5,879 nt of DNA from Candidatus Woesearchaeota archaeon (GTDB taxonomy: Archaea > Nanobdellota > Nanobdellia > Woesearchaeales > DSVV01). Positions 1 through 5,879 of the stretch are shown here, piece by piece. Both the position numbers and the translations under genes were made by a program. The first letter of the stretch is position 1, and each line of letters opens with the position of its first letter. The notes beneath the pieces were generated by a model, which saw nothing but the letters and a program-made list of their open reading frames with translations, made no database searches and was not told where the DNA came from. Location of the stretch: positions 1 through 5,879 of the forward strand of contig JAHFMP010000067.1 of the NCBI GenBank assembly GCA_023267795.1, given 5' to 3'.

Positions 1-59
1 TTGGTGCTGAGCTAATTGCACTTGCAAGAAAACAACCAGCCAATAAGAAAAAAGCGTGA
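1..59 (+). CDS. 3' end of an unidentified gene (partial)
   Basis: Only the last 18 codons are in the window, read from base 3 and ending with TGA at 57-59. The visible C-terminus is GAELIALARKQPANKKKA, a short amphipathic stretch followed by a lysine-rich tail. The other two + frames meet stops within the first 15 bases, and this frame runs straight into the next gene's start through a GTGA overlap, so it is very probably a real coding end and the upstream member of an operon. The fragment is too short to assign a function. The tail carries a strong positive charge, which might suit a membrane-adjacent cytoplasmic end, but that is speculation. Confidence 0.6.
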   Translation, partial: GAELIALARKQPANKKKA

Positions 60-1708
60 TACCTTTGAGTAACCTGTCTAAAAAATTATGCTTATATTTA
101 TTTATTTTTTTATTTTCTTTTTTCTGTATGTACTCTTTAACATACAATTTTAATTTTTTTTGGGAAGATGCATATATTATTGGACAATATCAAATCTCTT
201 TGCAAAATCCAGACCAGCATAAATATTTATCTTTGACAATCCTTTTCTTTAAAACACTTATTGCACCAGAGCAATTTTATCAAATTTCCTATGGATGGAA
301 ACCAATACAAGAAGAGTTTATTTATCCTTTTGTTACTACTATTTTTGGCATTAATGTGCTTACTTATAGAATTTTAAGAGCGCTTCTCTTTGCAACGCTT
401 ATTACATTGTCAAGTTCATTTTTATTTCTATTATTATACAAGACTAATACTGAACAAGAAGCACACAATTATGGTAAATTATTTTTCTTTTCTTTCTGTT
501 TTCCTGTTGTTTTTTATTTTCTTGCCCTTCCTGAGATGTGGATTGCTACTCTTTATGGTCCAGATACCATGCTCTTAACACTCTTTTTTTCTATGATTGC
601 ATTAGCAACATTTTTCTTTCTCTATAACAATGATACCATCCAAAACAAATGGCTCATAAGTGCTCTTTTTTTCATCATTATTTTCTTTACACAACTTTCC
701 ATTCTTACAAAACACGTTGGAAGAATTAATTTTGCAGTGATTTTTCTTTTCCTTCTGTTTACTAATTACAAAAAGCTTTTCAAACCACACTATTTTATTT
801 TAATCCTTACCTTATTTTGCCTGAGCTTTCCAATCCTTGGAATCTTTAAAGTCTTTTCTGGAGAAAGCATTCTCAGCATCTTAGGAATTAGCAACCATAT
901 GGGAATTCAAGAAACAACCAGAGGCATTTTATCTACATTGATTCTTTTCCTCAAAACGTTTCCTTACTCTTTCCTTCCTCATGCTTTTTTTCTCACCCTA
1001 TTATTTTTTATTTTTCTAATTTTTCATCTTTTTGCAGTTTTTACAAAGAAGAATAGCATAGACGATGAGCACACAAAGGCAATATGTTCTCTCTGCATTT
1101 TCAGCTTATTTTGGTTCCTTTTCGCAGCAATTTCTATGTTTATTGCACGTGGATTTATCTTTGATCCTTTGTACTTTACCAGATTCGAAATTACTATTTT
1201 TTTAATTCCTCAAGCATTATTCCTTCTAAGCTACTGCATTTTTATCTGGAGAAAATATTATTCTAACCAGAAAATATTTCACTATATCATCCTCATTTTT
1301 CTTCTTCTCGCGATTCTTCATAATACACAACGACTCAACGAATGGCGAGGAGGCTGGGGAGCATATTTTTTAGGATATGACACTGCACGACAGTATGTTG
1401 ATGAACATGCAGAACATACTGCGCTTCTTGTTCCTCTTGATCATGCAAGCCCTACGTACTTTGTACCACCTTCTACAAATAAGCACATTATGGTAGCTGA
1501 TCTTACAAATAGTAGTTTGGTACATTCTTTTCTGGAAAATTACACTGCTATTTATATTGCAAACAGAGGTCCTCTATTTTTTGATGATGCTTCCATTATC
1601 AACATTGCAAATTTGACTATTATTGACAGTTCTCCTTATGGCATTATAAAAAAAGTAATTGGAAAGTATTATCCCAACCCAATGTATGTATACAAACTTG
1701 TAGAGTAG
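56..1708 (+). CDS. Polytopic membrane protein, GT-C / family 39-like glycosyltransferase
   Basis: This is a 550-residue, very hydrophobic protein with about 11-12 predicted membrane helices between residues 11 and 421, then a soluble C-terminal domain of about 128 residues. After the first helix, the loop carries FFWEDAY (residues 34-40). An acidic pair at this place is the usual catalytic or metal-binding signature of GT-C enzymes, which use lipid-phosphate-linked sugars on the outer face of the membrane. The segment YFTRFEI (373-379) leading into a late helix resembles the RY-type motif of family 39 proteins, and the C-terminal part (YDTARQYVDEH onward) resembles the soluble tail of archaeal family 39 proteins. 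By family knowledge it would transfer a sugar from a polyprenyl-phosphate donor to a glycan, lipid or protein; the actual substrate cannot be read. The GTG start at 56 is preferred: an in-frame TAA lies at 44-46 and GTG shares four bases with the upstream stop, suggesting translational coupling. A TTG at 65 is the alternative. I see no clear Shine-Dalgarno sequence. Assignment rests on topology and motifs, so an oligosaccharyltransferase-like or other GT-C member remains possible. Confidence 0.72.
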   Translation: MIPLSNLSKKLCLYLFIFLFSFFCMYSLTYNFNFFWEDAYIIGQYQISLQNPDQHKYLSLTILFFKTLIAPEQFYQISYGWKPIQEEFIYPFVTTIFGINVLTYRILRALLFATLITLSSSFLFLLLYKTNTEQEAHNYGKLFFFSFCFPVVFYFLALPEMWIATLYGPDTMLLTLFFSMIALATFFFLYNNDTIQNKWLISALFFIIIFFTQLSILTKHVGRINFAVIFLFLLFTNYKKLFKPHYFILILTLFCLSFPILGIFKVFSGESILSILGISNHMGIQETTRGILSTLILFLKTFPYSFLPHAFFLTLLFFIFLIFHLFAVFTKKNSIDDEHTKAICSLCIFSLFWFLFAAISMFIARGFIFDPLYFTRFEITIFLIPQALFLLSYCIFIWRKYYSNQKIFHYIILIFLLLAILHNTQRLNEWRGGWGAYFLGYDTARQYVDEHAEHTALLVPLDHASPTYFVPPSTNKHIMVADLTNSSLVHSFLENYTAIYIANRGPLFFDDASIINIANLTIIDSSPYGIIKKVIGKYYPNPMYVYKLVE

Positions 1709-1724
1709 AAATAATAATAATAAA
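1709..1724. terminator. AT-only gap between convergent genes, probable T-rich terminator for gmd
   Basis: Sixteen bases separate the stop of the GT-C-like gene from the stop of gmd, and all of them are A or T, with four AAT triplets in tandem (1710-1721). Read on the minus strand, the direction of gmd, this is T-rich (ATT repeats ending in TTTC). Archaeal transcription commonly ends at T-rich tracts without a hairpin, so this could end the gmd transcript. On the plus strand there is no T run and no hairpin, so the GT-C transcript probably ends inside the converging gene. The functional reading is inference. Confidence 0.35.
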
Positions 1725-2751
<1,027 letters not shown>

Positions 2752-2762
2752 AGTTATTACAT

Positions 2763-2770
2763 TTTATAAA
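2763..2770 (+). promoter_or_regulatory. Archaeal TATA box for a leaderless methyltransferase mRNA
   Basis: TTTATAAA is centred 26-27 bases before the A of the ATG at 2793, exactly where an archaeal TATA box should be if transcription begins at the start codon. The bases between box and ATG (ending TTCCTCCCTCAT) are pyrimidine-rich and contain no Shine-Dalgarno sequence, as expected for a leaderless message. Since the box is a palindrome it could also be read towards gmd. Confidence 0.65.
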
Positions 2771-2792
2771 AACAACAATATTCCTCCCTCAT

Positions 2793-3608
2793 ATGAAAAA
2801 AGACATTGATAATAATAAAATAGATGCACCAGAAACTTTCTCTATTAATCCTCTTATTCTTCATAAAGTAAAAAAATCTAATCAACAGTTTTATGACATT
2901 ATCTCTGATTCTTATGAAACTGTTGATGGAAAAAGAGACAAAACAACTATCCAATGGATTACCAAAAAACTCAAACACATCCAGCATGCATCTCAAGGGG
3001 AGACGCTTCTTGATATTGGCTGTGGCAGCGGATTTATTCTTCGCTACGCACAGCCTTATTACAAAACTATTGTTGGCGTAGACATCTCCTTTACAATTCT
3101 TAAAAGCCTGAGGCAACAAGGACATCTTGTTGTCTGTGCAGATAGTGATTATCTCCCATTCAAAGATGGATCATTCTCCACTATTAGTTGCTTTGCTGTA
3201 CTCCACCATCTCTATGCATACCATCTCTTGACTCAAGAAGCCTATCGTATTCTCAAAAAAAATGGAATTTTTTATTCAGACCATGATTTAGACAAATACT
3301 TTGAAAAACGATTTAGAGTATTAATGCTACTGTATCGTACACTGTTTAACGAGGAAAAAAAGTACCTTAAGGCAAACACTGCTCTCACATCAGAGCTTTA
3401 TCATTTTACAGAAATTCATCATAAAGGTATTAAAACAGAAAATATTAGCAATCTTTTTCAAAGACAAGGATTCCGCACAGTTAAGGTAACATATCATTGG
3501 TTCGGACTTTTTCCTATCATTACTGGTCTTTGTTTCTTTTTAGGAATGAATTCATTGCGCTTTAGAAGAGGAAACGCACCTCTTGCTTCTATTGTTGCAA
3601 CAAAATAG
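2793..3608 (+). CDS. Class I SAM-dependent methyltransferase (UbiE/Methyltransf_11 type)
   Basis: This 271-residue Rossmann-fold methyltransferase transfers a methyl group from S-adenosylmethionine; the acceptor cannot be read. Motif I is LLDIGCGSG (residues 72-80), the SAM-ribose acidic residue is Asp97 in VGVDIS (94-99), CADSDYLPFKDGSFS (115-129) covers motifs II/III, and AVLHHL (135-140) is the usual post-III segment. YDIISDSYETVDG (34-46) is the common N-terminal helix closing the SAM pocket. Residues 141-235 form a lid or substrate region rich in Tyr, His and Lys. A markedly hydrophobic stretch at 237-252 (FGLFPIITGLCFFLGM) is unusual for a soluble enzyme and may let it sit at the membrane or bind a lipid-linked substrate. 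The ATG at 2793 is supported by the correctly placed TATA box, implying a leaderless mRNA. Its setting between gmd and a glycosyltransferase suggests methylation of a sugar or polyprenyl-linked glycan; a quinone-type or small-molecule acceptor is not excluded. Confidence 0.85.
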   Translation: MKKDIDNNKIDAPETFSINPLILHKVKKSNQQFYDIISDSYETVDGKRDKTTIQWITKKLKHIQHASQGETLLDIGCGSGFILRYAQPYYKTIVGVDISFTILKSLRQQGHLVVCADSDYLPFKDGSFSTISCFAVLHHLYAYHLLTQEAYRILKKNGIFYSDHDLDKYFEKRFRVLMLLYRTLFNEEKKYLKANTALTSELYHFTEIHHKGIKTENISNLFQRQGFRTVKVTYHWFGLFPIITGLCFFLGMNSLRFRRGNAPLASIVATK

Positions 3609-3670
3609 CACAGCATTATAGTGAATGAGTTTAATAATTTACTTTTGTCTTCAACTATATGTCAATTATC

Positions 3671-3678
3671 TTTATAAA
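3671..3678 (+). promoter_or_regulatory. Archaeal TATA box for the GT2 gene
   Basis: TTTATAAA is centred 28-29 bases before the ATG at 3703, predicting transcription starting within one or two bases of that ATG. It is the same octamer and almost the same spacing as in front of the methyltransferase. The box lies inside the extended reading frame that would start at 3625, and so argues against that earlier start. Confidence 0.6.
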
Positions 3679-3702
3679 TTACTGCGGGTTCTCTTGTTTT
3701 TT

Positions 3703-4860
3703 ATGCTTGCCTTTGATTTTGAATTTCTGACACTCTATACTCTCCTATTTTTATTTTGCTGGTGGCTCTATTTTGGATACCTAATTTTCATATTTATTCA
3801 TACTTCTTTGTTTACAGAACAACAAAAACAATCTCTATTACAGGAAAAACCTTTTCCCACAATTACCATAATCATACCAACATTTAATGAGGAGCTCATT
3901 ATTAAAGATAAAATTGAAAACACCATCGCACTTGATTATCCAATTGATAAACTTAGAATACTTTTCTGTGATGGAGGAAGCACAGACAACACACAAAAAA
4001 TTATTCATTTTTACACAAAGAATACTGAAGCAAGAAAGAAAATAGATCTTATTCACTCTCCTGATAAAGGAAAAATTCCACAACTTAATTATGCTATTTC
4101 TCATGCTTCATCTGACATTATCGTTATTAGTGATGCAGACGCACTTCTTTCTCCAAATGCACTTTATGTTATTCAGGAAAATCTTTCACAGGAAAAAATT
4201 GGCCTTATTGGACTTTCTTCTGAACCACGCAACGCTATTAAAGAAGAAGCATACTTTTGGAATCAACAAAACCGATTGCGACTTGCGGAGTCACACTTCT
4301 ATTCTCCACTTTATGTTATTGCAACATGCTACGCATTTCGTAAAGATCTCATTCAACAATTTCCAAAAGATGTTATCGCCGATGATATTTACATCAGTTT
4401 TTATGCTATCAAAAAAGGATATAAAACAAGGTATACTCCTGAAGCAACTGTCACAGAACTTCGCTCTCCAACAAAAACTACTGAACTTGTCAAACACAAA
4501 ATCCGAAAAACAAATGCATTTCTCCACGAACTTTTTCGCTATTTTACACCATTCTTACACGCAAAATCACGATGGCAAATCATATTTTTTACTCGTTTTT
4601 TTCGAGCAACACTCGGTCCTATTCTTTCACTCATTTTTGTACTGATTTTTGTTTATCTTCTCTTTACTTCTCTTACTAAACTTCTTCCACTTCTGACATT
4701 CGGCATTCTCTCCTTAACGTATCTTCTTATTAGACCAGACGCACTTCGTGGATTTTGGCTTAAACTGAAGATGTTTCTTCTTATTCACGTTATTTTATAC
4801 TACTGCCTCATCACCTACTTATTTTATAGACAAACTACTGTATATAAGAGAATACGATAA
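3703..4860 (+). CDS. Membrane-bound family 2 glycosyltransferase, cellulose-synthase-like
   Basis: This inverting GT-A glycosyltransferase uses a nucleotide sugar in the cytoplasm and is held in the membrane. Numbering from the ATG at 3703 (385 residues), a hydrophobic segment lies at about 8-33, then ITIIIPTFNEE (54-64) opens the catalytic domain. Asp90 in FCDGGSTD contacts the nucleotide, SDADALL (143-149) holds the metal-binding DxD (Asp144, Asp146), YVIATCYAFRK (204-214) is the acceptor-side segment, and ADD (226-228) supplies the probable catalytic base. KHKIRKTNA (264-272) takes the place of the QxxRW of processive synthases, as in the CESA-like subgroup. Three or so helices at about 305-325, 327-343 and 356-375 close the protein. 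It therefore resembles enzymes that make or extend polysaccharides or lipid-linked sugars; donor and acceptor are not predictable. The frame is open back to an ATG at 3625, adding 26 hydrophobic residues, but no promoter or ribosome-binding site precedes it, whereas a well-spaced TATA box precedes 3703. The stop is one base from the end of the converging SGNH gene. Confidence 0.88.
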   Translation: MLAFDFEFLTLYTLLFLFCWWLYFGYLIFIFIHTSLFTEQQKQSLLQEKPFPTITIIIPTFNEELIIKDKIENTIALDYPIDKLRILFCDGGSTDNTQKIIHFYTKNTEARKKIDLIHSPDKGKIPQLNYAISHASSDIIVISDADALLSPNALYVIQENLSQEKIGLIGLSSEPRNAIKEEAYFWNQQNRLRLAESHFYSPLYVIATCYAFRKDLIQQFPKDVIADDIYISFYAIKKGYKTRYTPEATVTELRSPTKTTELVKHKIRKTNAFLHELFRYFTPFLHAKSRWQIIFFTRFFRATLGPILSLIFVLIFVYLLFTSLTKLLPLLTFGILSLTYLLIRPDALRGFWLKLKMFLLIHVILYYCLITYLFYRQTTVYKRIR

Positions 4861-4861
4861 A

Positions 4862-5879
4862 TCAAGAGATTGAATAATTATTATTTTTTAAATATTGTGC
4901 GATAATATCAACAGCAATTTTATTTCCTTCTATGTTAAAATGGCCATCTGTTTTGAAATAGACTTTTTTTCCTTCTTGTGCAGAAGCTTGAAGTTCTGGA
5001 AGAAGATTTATGCAGGAAAGATTGTGTTGATTGCAAAATAAAGCAATAGTGGTAATTGGTTTTAGAAGCTCTATATCAGGATACTTTTTCTGAAGGTAAA
5101 AACTATAGGTTTGTTCTTTTGAAGGAATAATAACAATAAAAAGTGTTGCATTTTGTTTTTCTGCAAGCTCTTCTGCATCAAGTAATGCATCTTCTGTGAG
5201 TTTTAAACCCTGAATATAACCTTGATTTTGTTCAGAGACTATTTCCTGAATATAATCAACGCGAAAGAAAGTATCATAGCTGGAATCATAGAATTGTTCA
5301 TTAATTTTAATAAAATGTTCTCTTTTGACAACGTATTTTATCAAATTATATAAAGCAGAATGTTTTGTAAGAAAATAGCGAAGAGTATAAAATAAAACAG
5401 TTTGATCTCCTTGTGCTTTTTGTTTTTGGAATTGAAAATAACTAAGATTTGATTCCTGCCATTCTTTCGTAAAAGTAGAGTCTACAAAATCATTTTGAAA
5501 TAACCCCCAAAATATATAATCTGGACTGAGGTTTAGACCATAGTTTTGCAGCATATAATAATTATTAATGGATGAGTAACTATCTACTCCCATATTCACG
5601 ATATCTATGCCAGTTTCTGTTTCAAGTTGCTCTACAAGACTCTGTTCCATGGCAACACCATAACCGAAAATAAAAGAATCACCAAGGAAAATAGCTTTTT
5701 TTGAAACGTTATTTATTCCATCATCCCGAAATCCTATCTCTCTAAAACCGAGAGAAAGTGTAGTAACTGAATATGTTTCGTTGGTATCAGGAACAGACCT
5801 CTGGAAATTTGTAAGATTTGATTTTAGTTTAAAACCAAGAATAGGATCATCAATAGCATATCCTGCTTCTTTGATCTGT
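4862..5879 (-). CDS. SGNH/GDSL-fold hydrolase or O-acyltransferase (5'-truncated)
   Basis: Reading the minus strand, the frame is open from the window edge (last full codon 5876-5878) to TGA at 4862-4864, giving 338 visible residues with the true N-terminus outside. The catalytic nucleophile is Ser68 in AIFLGDSFIFGYG (62-74). Gly97 in NMGVDS is block II, Asn129 in FWGLFQND is block III, and Asp311/His313 in FKTDGHFNIEGN (308-319) form the acid-base pair. The fragment opens with DPILGFKLKSN (11-21) and has GFRDDG (49-54), a lead-in common in SGNH proteins of polysaccharide clusters. The ATG at 5650 (residue 77) lies nine residues after the catalytic Ser, so a gene called from there would lack its nucleophile; it is not the start. 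Such enzymes hydrolyse or transfer acyl groups, often O-acetyl groups on surface glycans; here the glycan target is inferred from the neighbours. The DxH spacing, not the classic DxxH, recalls AlgX/AlgJ acetyltransferases, although their motif order differs. Whether it has a signal peptide or membrane anchor cannot be seen. Confidence 0.87.
   Translation of the reverse strand, partial: QIKEAGYAIDDPILGFKLKSNLTNFQRSVPDTNETYSVTTLSLGFREIGFRDDGINNVSKKAIFLGDSFIFGYGVAMEQSLVEQLETETGIDIVNMGVDSYSSINNYYMLQNYGLNLSPDYIFWGLFQNDFVDSTFTKEWQESNLSYFQFQKQKAQGDQTVLFYTLRYFLTKHSALYNLIKYVVKREHFIKINEQFYDSSYDTFFRVDYIQEIVSEQNQGYIQGLKLTEDALLDAEELAEKQNATLFIVIIPSKEQTYSFYLQKKYPDIELLKPITTIALFCNQHNLSCINLLPELQASAQEGKKVYFKTDGHFNIEGNKIAVDIIAQYLKNNNYSIS

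Noticed and set aside
1710..1721. Four tandem AAT triplets considered as a repeat or attachment site
   Set aside because: Too short and of low complexity in an AT-rich gap; no matching copy was noticed elsewhere and there is no integrase. A terminator role is more economical.
2757..3125. 122-codon open frame on the - strand over the methyltransferase start
   Set aside because: It overlaps the methyltransferase SAM-binding coding region and the divergent promoter, and no domain is visible.
3838..4104. 88-codon open frame on the - strand inside the GT2 gene
   Set aside because: Antisense shadow of conserved GT2 catalytic motifs, with no independent support.
4091..4645. 184-codon open frame on the + strand inside the GT2 gene
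   Set aside because: It is the +1-type shadow of a frame with clear GT2 motifs. Its Leu/His/Phe-rich composition is what T-rich codons give when shifted.

Overview
The window is an AT-rich stretch (about one third G+C by eye) densely packed with genes for surface-glycan synthesis and decoration. It most likely comes from an archaeon. The evidence is two genes with no Shine-Dalgarno sequence whose preferred ATG lies about 26-29 bases after the centre of a perfect TTTATAAA box. That is the spacing expected of archaeal TATA/TBP promoters making leaderless mRNAs. A third gene (gmd) has a GAGGT ribosome-binding site, so initiation is mixed. The small intergenic gaps, low G+C and this gene mix would fit a small-genome lineage such as DPANN, but no marker gene here fixes the taxonomy.

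Layout: (1) 1-59, the last 18 codons of an unidentified + strand gene, overlapping the next gene by four bases (GTGA). (2) 56-1708 +, a polytopic membrane protein resembling GT-C/family 39 glycosyltransferases. (3) A 16-base AT-only gap between convergent stops. (4) 1725-2711 -, gmd, GDP-mannose 4,6-dehydratase. (5) A divergent 81-base intergenic region with two palindromic TTTATAAA boxes. (6) 2793-3608 +, a class I SAM-dependent methyltransferase. (7) A 94-base gap with a third TATA box, which argues that the next gene starts at 3703 and not at the upstream ATG at 3625. (8) 3703-4860 +, a processive-type (cellulose-synthase-like) family 2 glycosyltransferase anchored in the membrane. (9) After a single base, converging on it, 4862 to the window end -, a 5'-truncated SGNH/GDSL hydrolase or acyltransferase whose catalytic GDS motif lies upstream of the first visible Met.

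Together the genes suggest synthesis of a cell-surface glycan or lipid-linked oligosaccharide: Gmd supplies GDP-4-keto-6-deoxy-mannose for a deoxysugar, GT2 and the GT-C-like enzyme add sugars at the membrane, the methyltransferase may cap or modify a sugar or lipid carrier, and the SGNH protein may add or remove acyl groups. This linkage is inferred from neighbourhood. Apart from the two + strand genes joined by the GTGA overlap, strands alternate, so most genes seem to be separately transcribed.

I found no RNA gene, CRISPR array, insertion sequence or long repeat, and no stretch over 300 bases without a gene. I see no clearly new system; the most useful points are the leaderless promoters, the corrected GT2 start and the corrected extent of the SGNH gene.
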